Below, in pieces: positions 35,293 through 43,646 of a stretch of DNA of 64,000 nt (position 1 is the stretch's first letter; the number at the start of each line of letters is the position of its first letter). Made by a program: the position numbers and the translations under genes. The stretch spans positions 248,001 through 312,000 of the forward strand of contig NZ_JAPOHA010000001.1 in assembly GCF_026672255.1 (NCBI RefSeq). Reading direction: 5' to 3'. Below the pieces are notes generated by a model. The model was not told the origin of the DNA. It ran no database searches and saw only the letters and a list, made by a program, of their open reading frames with translations. This stretch comes from Caproiciproducens galactitolivorans (GTDB taxonomy: Bacteria > Bacillota > Clostridia > Oscillospirales > Acutalibacteraceae).

Positions 35293-35553
35293 TATAGAAA
35301 GATACGCAATTATTGGCTGAATACCCTGCTTTTTGATGCGGAGAAGGAGCGGGATGAAGTTTTGGCGGAAACCAACCGTCTCGGGATTTGCACCCGCCCC
35401 GCGTGGACACTGATGAATAAGCTGCCAATGTTCCGGGACTGCCCGCGCATGGATTTGTCCACAGCGGAAAATCTGGAAAGGCGTATTCTGAACATTCCGG
35501 GCGGGGCGGGCTTTCTAAGCTGTTTGAGAGCAAAAGCGAGGGATAAGATATGA
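35293..35553 (+). pseudogene. LegC/DegT-family aminotransferase, C-terminal remnant
   Basis: About 86 codons encode RNYWLNTLLFDAEKERDEVL, then CTRPAWTLMNKLPMFRDCPR and MDLSTAENLERRILNIPGG. This matches the extreme C-terminus of PLP-dependent sugar aminotransferases of the LegC type (nonulosonate and bacillosamine pathways). The N-terminal three-quarters, including the catalytic Lys, are absent; an in-frame stop or frameshift lies just upstream. It is directly followed (4-base overlap) by the epimerase gene, as in intact legionaminate operons. Confidence 0.75.
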
Positions 35554-36710
35554 AGCGGAAAATCTGTGTGGTTACCGGTTCGCGCGCCGAATACGGCCAG
35601 CTCGACATCCTGATGAAGGGCATCCGGGAAGCGCCCGGATTTCAATTGCAGCTGGTTGTAACCGGGGTGCACCTTTCCCCGGAATTCGGGCTGACATACC
35701 GGGAGATTGAGGAAGACGGGTTTGTAATTGACAGCAAAGTGGAAATGCTGCTTTCCAGCGATACGCCCGTTGGAATTACGAAGTCCATCGGTTTGGGCAT
35801 CATCGGTTTTGCGGACGCCTTTTCTCGCTTGCAGCCGGACATTCTGGTGCTTTTGGGGGACCGCTATGAAATTCTGGCGGCCGCGCAGGCGGCGCTGATT
35901 TTTAAAATTCCGGTTGCCCATATTGCCGGCGGCGACACGACGGAGGGGGCTTTTGACGAGGCCATCCGCCACAGTGTCACGAAAATGTCACATCTGCATT
36001 TTGTTACGAACAGTGAAGCCTACCAAAGAGTAAGACAGCTGGGGGAAGACCCCTGCCATATTTATAATGTCGGCAGTATGGGGATTGACTGCATTGTCCA
36101 TACGCCGCGCATGAGCCGGGAGGAATTGGAGAACTCCTTATCCTTTTCGTTTCGGAAACGGAATCTGCTCATTACTTTTCATCCCGCAACGCTGGATACG
36201 GAGCCATCCGCGATTCAGTTTCAGGCGCTTTTACAGGCGCTCGATAGTTTTGGGGGCGACACCGGTCTTCTGTTTACAAAACCGAACGCGGACCCGGAGG
36301 GCCGTGAAATCATCCGCCTGATGAACGACTTTGCCGCAAAACATCCGAACGCCGCTGTTTTTCCTTCTTTGGGAAGCCGGCGCTATTTCAGCCTGATTGA
36401 ACAGGTGGACGCGGTGGTCGGAAATTCTTCCAGCGGAATTTACGAAGTCCCCTCCTTTAAAAAACCGACGGTCAATATCGGCGACCGGCAAAAGGGCCGG
36501 ATTTTTGCTTCGTCCGTGATAAACTGCCCCTGTAAAAAAACAGAGATTGCAAGGGCAATCCACAAGGCTTTTCTAACGGACTGCTCCCATGCGGTGAATC
36601 CGTACGGCGAAGGGAACACTTCCGCGAAAATTCTCAGCGTTTTGCAGACGATACCGAATTACGGGGCTTTATTAAAGAAGCACTTTTATAAAATGGGAGC
36701 GGGAGTTTGA
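35550..36710 (+). CDS. Hydrolysing UDP-sugar 2-epimerase, NeuC/LegG type
   Basis: A 386-residue enzyme of the UDP-N-acetylglucosamine 2-epimerase fold. It has the family start (KICVVTGSRAEYGQLDILMK), the central HIAGGDTTEGAFDEAIRHSV, and TFHPATLDTEPSAIQFQALL, followed by VGNSSSGIYEVPSFKKPTVNIGDRQKGR split over two motifs. It makes ManNAc (NeuC) or 2,4-diacetamido-2,4,6-trideoxymannose (LegG) by hydrolysis of the nucleotide. The preceding LegC remnant favours LegG. It looks intact although its pathway partners are missing. Confidence 0.85.
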   Translation: MKRKICVVTGSRAEYGQLDILMKGIREAPGFQLQLVVTGVHLSPEFGLTYREIEEDGFVIDSKVEMLLSSDTPVGITKSIGLGIIGFADAFSRLQPDILVLLGDRYEILAAAQAALIFKIPVAHIAGGDTTEGAFDEAIRHSVTKMSHLHFVTNSEAYQRVRQLGEDPCHIYNVGSMGIDCIVHTPRMSREELENSLSFSFRKRNLLITFHPATLDTEPSAIQFQALLQALDSFGGDTGLLFTKPNADPEGREIIRLMNDFAAKHPNAAVFPSLGSRRYFSLIEQVDAVVGNSSSGIYEVPSFKKPTVNIGDRQKGRIFASSVINCPCKKTEIARAIHKAFLTDCSHAVNPYGEGNTSAKILSVLQTIPNYGALLKKHFYKMGAGV

Positions 36711-36711
36711 A

Positions 36712-36955
36712 ATGGGTGATTTCCGTATACTGCCGTTTTGTGAAAAAGAGCAGTGGAACGCGATTGTCCGTTCCTTTGCTCAATCGAAAAATTGATGCCT
36801 AAAGCTGATCAGGAAAAGAGTCTGGCAAAGCTGGACTTTACCCTTGAAGAAGCCTGGAATATGAAATTGATTCGGCGGTACCGGCGACGACGATTCCATT
36901 CGGGAAATGGAGTTTTTTATGAATCTTATCCTGTGTAGAAAACCCTATAACAACA
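36712..36955 (+). pseudogene. Degraded coding remnants between legG-like and cytidylyltransferase genes
   Basis: A 27-codon frame starts at 36712 (MGDFRILPFCEKEQWNAIVR, stop at 36795). Its start weakly resembles FemAB-like acyltransferases. A second frame (about 36798-36938) shows LDFTLEEAWNMKLIRRY, then shifts again. No single frame is open, so this appears to be an eroded gene. Its family is uncertain. Confidence 0.4.
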
Positions 36956-37004
36956 TCAGCCATTGCTGTTCTGTCTTAAATTTGGCTCTGGAAAGGGGGA
37001 CACA

Positions 37005-37751
37005 ATGAAACTTCTGATAACGATCTGCGGGAGGGCAGGTTCCAAGGGTGTGAGAAATAAAAATATTAAGTTGTTTTTGGGAAAACCGCTTCTCTGCTAT
37101 ACGATTGCGGCGGCCCGTCTGTTCCGGGAAAAGAGCCGCGCGGATGTGGATATCTGTGTAAACAGCGACAGCGGGCAAATTCTGAATCTTGCGGAAGAAT
37201 ATGATTTAGCCTGTATCAAAAGGCCGGAGGAACTGGCGCAGGATGATTCGCCGAAAGTTCCGGTCATTCGGTATTCCCTTCAGTATATGGAGGAAAAACT
37301 GGGGAAAAAGTACGATTTTATCATGGATTTGGATATTACCTCGCCGTTTCGAACGGTTACGGACATAGAAAACACAATCCATAAATTAACGGATCAGCCG
37401 GAAGCGGACGTCGTTTTTTCGGTTGTGCCGGCCAGAAGAAATCCGTATTTCAATATGGTGGAATATAAAGACGGAAAATTCCAAAAGGTTCTGGGCGGCG
37501 AGTATACCGCGCGGCAGCAGGCGCCCGCCGTATTTGATATGAATGCGTCGATTTACGGTTACCGGCGGAACAGCCTGCTTAACCGATTGAAGAATTCTCC
37601 CCTGGACGGTGTCTTCGACGTGATTTTTATGAAAGATACCGCGGTGCTGGATATCGATTCGGAGGAGGACTTCCGATTGCTGGAAGTATTGGCGCATTAT
37701 TTCTTCAAAGGGGAATTTAAAGAACTGTACGATTATACCTGCAAGATGTAA
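37005..37751 (+). CDS. CMP-nonulosonate cytidylyltransferase (NeuA/LegF type)
   Basis: A 248-residue cytidylyltransferase. N-terminal nucleotide-binding ICGRAGSKGVRNKNIKLFLG, KRPEELAQDD, and metal-binding DLDITSPFRTVTDIE match CMP-sialic/legionaminic/pseudaminic acid synthetases. It would activate a nonulosonic acid with CTP for transfer to surface glycans. Start at 37005 after AAAGGGGG. No synthase making its substrate is present in the window. Confidence 0.88.
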   Translation: MKLLITICGRAGSKGVRNKNIKLFLGKPLLCYTIAAARLFREKSRADVDICVNSDSGQILNLAEEYDLACIKRPEELAQDDSPKVPVIRYSLQYMEEKLGKKYDFIMDLDITSPFRTVTDIENTIHKLTDQPEADVVFSVVPARRNPYFNMVEYKDGKFQKVLGGEYTARQQAPAVFDMNASIYGYRRNSLLNRLKNSPLDGVFDVIFMKDTAVLDIDSEEDFRLLEVLAHYFFKGEFKELYDYTCKM

Positions 37752-37840
37752 GTTGTCACGAAAAGTGCCCCCATCGATATACTGTTAAAAGGAATCCAGG
37801 CATTGTAAGCGAAACCGGATTACCGGAATGGATGAGGCGC

Positions 37841-38890
37841 ATGGACGAATGGAAAAAAGTATTGGTATTGCCGGAAACAAAAATTCAGAACGCCATTGAA
37901 ATTATTGATCGGTGCTGTTTGCAGATTGCCATCGTCGTCGATTCGGACGGCCGCCTTTTAGGAACCGTTACCGATGAGGATATCTGCCGCGGAATTTTAA
38001 AGGGAATCCCGTTAAATGACCCGGTTGAACGGATTATGAATCCGCACCCGGTCACAATCCCCGCGATTACGGATAAAAAGAGTATCCTTCCGATTTTAAG
38101 GGCCAATAAGCTGCGCCACCTTCCCGTTGTGGATGATGCAGGGCATATAATTGGAATCGAAAGGCTTGATGACCTGATCGAAAGCCCCAAAAACGAAAAC
38201 TGGGTGGTTGTCATGGCGGGGGGAATGGGGAAAAGACTGCGTCCTTTAACGAAAGACTGCCCGAAGCCGATGCTTCAGGTTGGGGATAAACCGGTTCTGG
38301 AAACGATTTTAAACCAGTTCATGAGTCAGGGCTTTTATAAATTCTGCTTTTGCGTTCATTATAAGTCGGAGAAGATACGGGATTATTTTCAGGACGGGTC
38401 AAAATGGGGAGCGGAAATCCATTATATTGATGAGGAAAAACCAATGGGTACGGTCGGTTCTTTAAGTTTATTTCCTTTTCAGACCGACAGGCCCATTCTT
38501 ATTATAAACGGGGATATTTTAACGAAGGTAAGCTTTAACCAGCTCATTGATTTTCATTTCAGACATCAGGCGCTCGCTACGGTTGCGGTTGCAACCTATG
38601 ATTATCAGGTTCCTTACGGCGTTGTGAAAGCCAATAAAGACCGTTTAATCGGCTTTGAGGAAAAGCCCGTTTACGCAAACTTTGTTAACGCGGGCGTTTA
38701 CGTACTGAACCCGGAGATATTAAATCTTATTCCGAAAAACAGGTATTTTGATATGAACCGTCTTTTGAAAAATCTGCTTGCCGAAGAAAAGAAAATCTGT
38801 ATTTTTCCCATCCGCGAATACTGGATCGATATTGGAAATATTGAGGATTTTCAGCAGGCACAGCACGATTACGGCGGTGTATTTTTGTAG
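37841..38890 (+). CDS. CBS-domain sugar nucleotidyltransferase, PtmE-like
   Basis: A 349-residue protein: two CBS domains (about 5-120, e.g. AIVVDSDGRLLGTVTDEDIC and LRHLPVVDDAGHIIGIERLD) fused to a nucleotidyltransferase (VVMAGGMGKRLRPLTKDCPK, PMLQVGDKPVLETIL, ILIINGDILTK). The same architecture is found in Campylobacter PtmE, which makes GDP-glucosamine as the first step to legionaminic acid. The start at 37841 matches the family N-terminus (MDEWKKVLV); an ATG at 37832 is possible. It is intact. Confidence 0.85.
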   Translation: MDEWKKVLVLPETKIQNAIEIIDRCCLQIAIVVDSDGRLLGTVTDEDICRGILKGIPLNDPVERIMNPHPVTIPAITDKKSILPILRANKLRHLPVVDDAGHIIGIERLDDLIESPKNENWVVVMAGGMGKRLRPLTKDCPKPMLQVGDKPVLETILNQFMSQGFYKFCFCVHYKSEKIRDYFQDGSKWGAEIHYIDEEKPMGTVGSLSLFPFQTDRPILIINGDILTKVSFNQLIDFHFRHQALATVAVATYDYQVPYGVVKANKDRLIGFEEKPVYANFVNAGVYVLNPEILNLIPKNRYFDMNRLLKNLLAEEKKICIFPIREYWIDIGNIEDFQQAQHDYGGVFL

Positions 38891-38919
38891 TACTTCCGGG
38901 AATTCAGGAGGATTTGCAG

Positions 38920-39030
38920 ATGAACAACCCTGCTTTGGAGCCCTCAGTGTTAAATGAAAAAGAGCAGCTCATCGAGCTGCTTCAAATTGTAGACGAGGGA
39001 CACGTTGTTAGGTTCGTAATCAGCCGGTAA
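38920..39030 (+). CDS. 36-residue orphan frame with a strong ribosome binding site
   Basis: ATG at 38920 follows AGGAGG by 8 bases and lies 29 bases after the PtmE-like stop. It encodes MNNPALEPSVLNEKEQLIEL and ends after 36 codons. A hairpin (AGCAGCTC/GAGCTGCT, 38963-38981) lies inside. It is more likely the surviving 5' end of a lost downstream gene of the nonulosonate operon than a real peptide. No homology recognised. Confidence 0.4.
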   Translation: MNNPALEPSVLNEKEQLIELLQIVDEGHVVRFVISR

Positions 39031-39318
39031 TTGTAGTGGTAGAAGCGGGCGCAAAGTTTAAAGAAAAATCTGTAGGATTGTCGGCTGTAAGCTGTTTCGT
39101 TGTATGCAGAAGGTTTTCATATGTGACAAGTTGTTCCCGGAACGCTCTTTGCGCCTTGCTTTTCAGCTCCTGCCATAAAAGATTGGACGACCTCGGTACC
39201 TCCATGGTCGGTTCTTTCCAACGAATCAATTTTTAAATTCTGAAAGCCCGCGCCCGACCATCGTTTTACCTCCCCGCATGTTTTATTGTATGCGTCGGAA
39301 TCTTCGCAGTGATAAAAA
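39031..39318. other. Region without a recognisable gene
   Basis: Several short frames on the minus strand look mildly protein-like (e.g. around 39020-39229) but have no start signal and no family I recognise. Possibly eroded coding DNA. Confidence 0.4.
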
Positions 39319-39345
39319 AATCCACCGGTGCAGCACCGGTGGATT
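39319..39345 (-). terminator. Terminator after gldA
   Basis: AATCCACCGGT (39319-39329) and ACCGGTGGATT (39335-39345) form an 11-bp stem followed on the minus strand by seven T. Confidence 0.9.
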
Positions 39346-39364
39346 GCATGTTCTTTTTCTGTTT

Positions 39365-40456
39365 TTATTTTCCGAGGTATTCCATGCCGAACGCATCTGC
39401 GGCCAGAAGGGCGTTGTAAAGTTGATCCGGGGTAACATCGCCAAGCATATTGTGAATGGATTCTCCCGGCGCGCAAGCTTTTTCCGCGGCAATCAGAACC
39501 CTTGTTTTATCCGTTACGCCGATTTGCTCCAGCGTGACGGGAAGCCCGACGGAAAGGCAGAAATCGATAACCTCTTCCATTTCTTCCATCGGAGCGTCTT
39601 CCAAAATCAGCTGGGCAAGGGTACCGAAGGCAACCAGTTCGCCATGCATCGTGCCTTCGCACTCCTCCAGCGCGGTAAAGCCGTTATATACCGAATGCGA
39701 GGTGGCAAGTCCGCCGTTATCCGCTCCAACACCGCTCAGGTAGGTGTTCGCCTCAATAATTGCCTCGACAGCGGGGGTGAGAACACCCTGTTTGGCCGCT
39801 TTCATTGCCTTATAACCGTCTTCCAGAAGGGTTTCGTAGCAAAGCTCGCACAGTGCCATGGCGGATTTGGTAATGCCGCCGTTTTCAAGGCTCGGTGAAT
39901 TGGTCTTCAGGCACATTCTTGCCTCAAAGTAAGTTCCGAGGGCGTCGCCCATCCCTGCGACAAGGAAGCGAACCGGTGCTTTAACGATGATGGAAGAATC
40001 CACGATAACCGCATCCGGATTTTTTGGATAGAAAATATAATGGGAAAAAGTACCGTCGTCATGATAGATAACGGATAAGCCTGTGCAGGGTGCGTCTGTT
40101 GCGCAAACGGTCGGAATGATAACAACCGGAAGCTTTTCGTAAAAAGCCGCCGCTTTTGCAGTATCGATTGCGCTGCCGCCTCCGATCGCGCAAATAACCT
40201 CGATTTGATTGTCTCTTGCGATCTTCTGCATTTTTGCGATTTCGCTTGTGGAACTGATTCCGCCGAATACTTCAAATTGAATTTTTGCTTCTTTTCCGGC
40301 GAAGCTTTTTTCAATTTTCGGCTGTGCCGCTTTAATTCCGCTCTTACTGCAAATAAACAAAAAGGAATTTCCCAAGTCTTTCACGTGGTCATAAAGTTCC
40401 AACAGGGCGTCTTTTCCCTGTACATACTTGGAAGGGGCTCTCATAAGTTTCAGCAT
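39365..40456 (-). CDS. gldA: Glycerol dehydrogenase, iron-containing ADH family
   Basis: A 363-residue NAD-dependent dehydrogenase. The dinucleotide-binding region (AIGGGSAIDTAKA), the PTVCATDAPC segment and the metal ligands Asp (AGMGDALGTYFEAR) and two His (LATSHSVYNG, GTMHGELVAFG) match glycerol dehydrogenase. It oxidises glycerol to dihydroxyacetone or, in reverse, reduces carbonyls such as methylglyoxal and lactaldehyde. It is monocistronic. A role in lactaldehyde reduction for the fucose pathway is possible but only speculative. Confidence 0.88.
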   Translation of the reverse strand: MLKLMRAPSKYVQGKDALLELYDHVKDLGNSFLFICSKSGIKAAQPKIEKSFAGKEAKIQFEVFGGISSTSEIAKMQKIARDNQIEVICAIGGGSAIDTAKAAAFYEKLPVVIIPTVCATDAPCTGLSVIYHDDGTFSHYIFYPKNPDAVIVDSSIIVKAPVRFLVAGMGDALGTYFEARMCLKTNSPSLENGGITKSAMALCELCYETLLEDGYKAMKAAKQGVLTPAVEAIIEANTYLSGVGADNGGLATSHSVYNGFTALEECEGTMHGELVAFGTLAQLILEDAPMEEMEEVIDFCLSVGLPVTLEQIGVTDKTRVLIAAEKACAPGESIHNMLGDVTPDQLYNALLAADAFGMEYLGK

Positions 40457-40571
40457 TTTTCATCTCTCCATGTTATTTATTTGTTTTTGTTTTAACAACA
40501 GTATAATCTAAAATTTAACAATCTTATTGCTTTCACGGGAATGATGATTATTGTTTGCCGAATTCTCAGAA

Positions 40572-41834
40572 TTAATCGGAGCATCGTTCGCTTTTTACCC
40601 ATCCTCGGATTGTACTGCGTTTAACGGCAAAGATAATTGCCAGAAGAACCAGCGTCGTCGTACCGCAGAAAACAAATCCGGAATCCCCGTCGAAGTTTTC
40701 CATCGCCGCGCCGGAAAGAAAATTTCCGATCGGAGTGGAACCCTGATTTAAGAAGGAATAAACACTCATCACCCGCCCGCGGTATTCGTTGGAAGAATGG
40801 ATCTGGAAAATAGAGTTGGCGGTGTTGATAAACATCAGATTAAAGAAACTGATTGCGGAAATCAGAAGGGCGCTGATAAAATAACTCGCGGTCAGCGCGG
40901 TGGCAAGCTGTAAAACGCCGGTCAGAATACCGCTGTAAATCAGCAGGCTCTTTTTTACGCCGTTTTTGCTGATATAGGCCATTAAAATCGCGCCCATAAA
41001 CGCGCCCAGTCCGGCCATGGACAGGAGCATCGTGTAGCCGTCCGCACCGCGTCCGAGAACCTTTTTCGCAAATACAGGAATAATTACGTCGTTATTCATT
41101 GCAAAGGTACAGACAACTGCCATGATCAGGACATTAATGATTAACGTTTCGCTCTTTTTAATATAGCGGATTCCGTCTCCAATGCTCGAGAGCATAGGCG
41201 TACCGACCCGCGCATGGTTTTCATTGACCCTTATCATAACGATTCCGGCAATTACCGGAATAAAGCTGACCGCGTTGATGAAAAAGCAAAAAACGGTGCC
41301 GAATTGCAGCATAACCAGACCGGAAACCGCCGGGCCGATAATACGCGCGAGATTCACGATGGTAGAGTTCAGGGAGATGGCGTTCGTCAGGTTTTCGGTA
41401 CCGACCAGATCAATGAAAAACGACTGTCTGGCGGGCATATCCAAAGTCTGTGTAAGACCGAACACGGTGCTGAGTACGAGGATATGCCAGTATTGGATGA
41501 GTCCGGTATACGTCAGCGCCGTCATGATCACCGCCTGAAGCATAAATATCGCCTGTGTGAAGATCAGAATTTTCTTTTTTGAAAAACGGTCGACCAGCAC
41601 TCCGGCAAAAAGAGAGAACAGGAGCATCGGCATGAACTGGCAGACTCCGACGATACCGATTAACAACGGTGATTTTGTAATGGTGTAGACCAGCCAGGTC
41701 TGCGCTGTTCGCTGCATCCAGGTTCCGGTCAGGGAAATACACTGACCGAACCAGAAGAGGCGAAAATTCCGATATTGAAGCGCACGGAAGGTCGTCTTGA
41801 AAAAGCCGGAAATCTTGTTTGTTGAAATGTGCAT
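40572..41834 (-). CDS. MFS transporter, EntS/MFS_3 type
   Basis: A 420-residue major facilitator with about 10-12 predicted helices. It starts YRNFRLFWFGQCISLTGTWM and has the loop GVLVDRFSKKKIL and DMPARQSFFIDLVGTENLTN characteristic of the enterobactin-exporter-like MFS_3 group. Most members are drug or metabolite exporters; the substrate is unknown. The gene stands alone. Confidence 0.85.
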   Translation of the reverse strand: MHISTNKISGFFKTTFRALQYRNFRLFWFGQCISLTGTWMQRTAQTWLVYTITKSPLLIGIVGVCQFMPMLLFSLFAGVLVDRFSKKKILIFTQAIFMLQAVIMTALTYTGLIQYWHILVLSTVFGLTQTLDMPARQSFFIDLVGTENLTNAISLNSTIVNLARIIGPAVSGLVMLQFGTVFCFFINAVSFIPVIAGIVMIRVNENHARVGTPMLSSIGDGIRYIKKSETLIINVLIMAVVCTFAMNNDVIIPVFAKKVLGRGADGYTMLLSMAGLGAFMGAILMAYISKNGVKKSLLIYSGILTGVLQLATALTASYFISALLISAISFFNLMFINTANSIFQIHSSNEYRGRVMSVYSFLNQGSTPIGNFLSGAAMENFDGDSGFVFCGTTTLVLLAIIFAVKRSTIRGWVKSERCSD

Positions 41835-41980
41835 GGTCGTCCCTTCGTATGAATAAAAGATTGATTTTTTGGTTTTTTATATTATCTCACTTTCTGAAAA
41901 GCATTAATTACTGCTGGGAAATAAAACCGCCTTTGAAAGGAAGAAAAAGGGAACGAAATTGTCAATACCGATCGGAGGCA

Positions 41981-42009
41981 TTGAATTTGCGGCGCTACTG
42001 AAGTACAAT
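41981..42009 (+). promoter_or_regulatory. Promoter of the flavoprotein gene
   Basis: TTGAAT (41981-41986), 17 bases, TACAAT (42004-42009); AGGGGGAG ribosome binding site follows. Confidence 0.65.
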
Positions 42010-42045
42010 AGGTTTATACATAAAATATGTCAGGGGGAGTAAGTT

Positions 42046-42660
42046 ATGAAGGTTTTAGCCATAAACGGAAGCCCGCATGAAAAAGGGTGTACATATACAG
42101 CCATCCGGTTGGTCGCGGATGAGTTGGAAAAGCAGGGAATAGAGACGGAGATTGTACAGCTCGGAAATCAGCCGATTCGCGGCTGTACCGGCTGCCGCGG
42201 ATGCAAAGACAGCAAGCATTGCGTATTTGACGATATTGTAAATGAATGCATTGAGAAGTCGAAGGATGCGGACGGGATTCTTTTGGGAAGCCCGGTTTAT
42301 TATGCCGGCATTGCCGGCAGCATGAAATGCTTTTTGGACCGCTTCTTTTACGCGGGGCCGTATCTTCACTACAAAGTAGGCGCCGCCGTTGTTTCGGCAA
42401 GGCGCGCCGGAACCGTTGAGACCTTTCAGCAACTGAATAATTATTTTAACCTCAGGGATATCGTCATTACTCCTTCCCATTACTGGAACGAAGTCCATGG
42501 TTCCAGCGCCGAGGACGTAATAAAGGATGAGGAAGGCGTTCAGATTATGCGTACGCTGGGCAGGAACATGGCCTGGCTTTTAAAAGCGATTGACGGCAGC
42601 AAAAATACAGTTCCGCTGCCGGAGCAGGAAGCGGCTGTCCGTACAAATTTCATCCGTTAA
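42046..42660 (+). CDS. NADPH-dependent FMN reductase / iron-sulfur flavoprotein family
   Basis: A 204-residue flavodoxin-fold protein. The FMN phosphate loop is NGSPHEKGCTYTAI; a CTGCRGCKDSKHC cysteine cluster follows at about 47-60, as in iron-sulfur flavoproteins; GSPVYYAGIAGSMKCFLDRF is typical of the family. It transfers electrons to a small acceptor or quinone in the cytoplasm. Monocistronic with a terminator. Confidence 0.85.
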   Translation: MKVLAINGSPHEKGCTYTAIRLVADELEKQGIETEIVQLGNQPIRGCTGCRGCKDSKHCVFDDIVNECIEKSKDADGILLGSPVYYAGIAGSMKCFLDRFFYAGPYLHYKVGAAVVSARRAGTVETFQQLNNYFNLRDIVITPSHYWNEVHGSSAEDVIKDEEGVQIMRTLGRNMAWLLKAIDGSKNTVPLPEQEAAVRTNFIR

Positions 42661-42668
42661 ATCAGATC

Positions 42669-42710
42669 AAAAAAATCATCGTATGCCAACCGGCTGACGA
42701 TGATTTTTTT
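42669..42710. terminator. Terminator after the flavoprotein gene
   Basis: AAAAAAATCATCGT (42669-42682) and ACGATGATTTTTTT (42697-42710). Confidence 0.9.
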
Positions 42711-42730
42711 GATTAAGCAGAAGAAAAAGC

Positions 42731-42759
42731 TTGAAACCGTTTTTAAGATATCTTAAAAT
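42731..42759 (+). promoter_or_regulatory. Promoter of the small lipoprotein gene
   Basis: TTGAAA (42731-42736), 17 bases, TAAAAT (42754-42759). Confidence 0.75.
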
Positions 42760-42814
42760 GCTTGCTTAAACGTGAAATACCCTGGAGATAATAAAAAGCA
42801 GAGGAGTGATTTTT

Positions 42815-42985
42815 ATGAAAAAAAGAATTGCCGGGTTAAGCATTATTCTGGCTTTCATCCTGCTTTCCTTTTCAGGATGCCAGTTTTATAAGGGAACGCC
42901 GGGCGGGAACAGCAGTAAGGTTGAACTGAACAGCGAGGCGTTCCGCATACCGTCCAGCGGGATATCCAGTGGAATAACCAGATAA
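42815..42985 (+). CDS. Small predicted lipoprotein (56 residues)
   Basis: GAGGAG 8 bases before ATG. The product starts MKKRIAGLSIILAFILLSFS and then GCQFYKG: a signal peptide with a lipobox-like FSGC (C22), followed by a short polar Ser/Gly-rich tail. It has its own promoter and a terminator. No family is recognised. Being so short, it may be a membrane-tethered peptide or a degenerate gene, but all expression signals are in place. Confidence 0.7.
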   Translation: MKKRIAGLSIILAFILLSFSGCQFYKGTPGGNSSKVELNSEAFRIPSSGISSGITR

Positions 42986-42988
42986 TAA

Positions 42989-43020
42989 AAATCCGGCAGG
43001 TCTATTGGACTGCCGGATTT
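42989..43020. terminator. Bidirectional terminator between lipoprotein and methyltransferase genes
   Basis: AAATCCGGCAG (42989-42999) and CTGCCGGATTT (43010-43020). It overlaps the last codons of the convergent methyltransferase. Confidence 0.85.
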
Positions 43021-43586
43021 ATGAATTTCTTTCTCCATATCCACCGTATGAACTTTCTGGTTCCGATTTCATATATTTTGCTGTCCTCACAAGTAAGCGA
43101 GGTTAATTCCTGAAAATCCGTTTGCGTTATAACGTCTTCTTGTTTAATATCAGGGTTATCTTCCGGTATTTTGTAAAAACCGTTTACCCATAGAATCCCT
43201 CCCGGCTTTATATGCTGTGCGACGATCGGGTAAAAATGCGGCTCTAATCGATAGTGATTGATAACGACGAAATCAAACTCGCCGAAATCCGCAAAGGACT
43301 CTTTTTTACATAGGCTTTTTTGCAGGACAGTTATGTCCAAATCCATTTTTGAAGCGAAATGCTTTACTTTTGCGGCGGCGATGCTGCTGAAATCCACAGC
43401 GGTTACTTTGAAGCCCTGCGACGCTAAGTATACGGCGTTCCGCCCATCACCGCAAGCCAGGTCCAAGGCTGTCCCGCTTTGTGGTAAGCAGGGCATGTCC
43501 TCTACCAGACAGCTTTCCGGCTGCATCAGTTCCGGGCCTCTTGCTTCGAATTTTTTATTCCAATAAGATTGGTTTCCCATATACAT
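43002..43586 (-). CDS. Class I SAM-dependent methyltransferase (TehB-like)
   Basis: A 194-residue methyltransferase with motif I ALDLACGDGRNAVYLA and the acidic end of strand 2 (TAVDFS). It starts NQSYWNKKFEARGPEL, as in small TehB/thiopurine-type methyltransferases. Substrate unknown; tellurite/selenite or small-molecule thiols are possible. GAGGG lies 7 bases before the start. Confidence 0.85.
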   Translation of the reverse strand: MYMGNQSYWNKKFEARGPELMQPESCLVEDMPCLPQSGTALDLACGDGRNAVYLASQGFKVTAVDFSSIAAAKVKHFASKMDLDITVLQKSLCKKESFADFGEFDFVVINHYRLEPHFYPIVAQHIKPGGILWVNGFYKIPEDNPDIKQEDVITQTDFQELTSLTCEDSKIYEIGTRKFIRWIWRKKFINPAVQ

Positions 43587-43646
43587 CGTAATTCCCTCTC
43601 GCTGTTAAAATGCGGGTGTGTAGGGCGCGGCCGCGTGTAGAAATGC

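Noticed and set aside
39020-39476. Minus-strand frames downstream of gldA
   Set aside because: They cross the strong gldA terminator or the gldA gene itself and have no start signals or family resemblance.
39365-40456. Glycerol dehydrogenase as the dedicated lactaldehyde reductase of the fucose locus
   Set aside because: It is 23 kb away, has its own terminator and fits GldA better than FucO.
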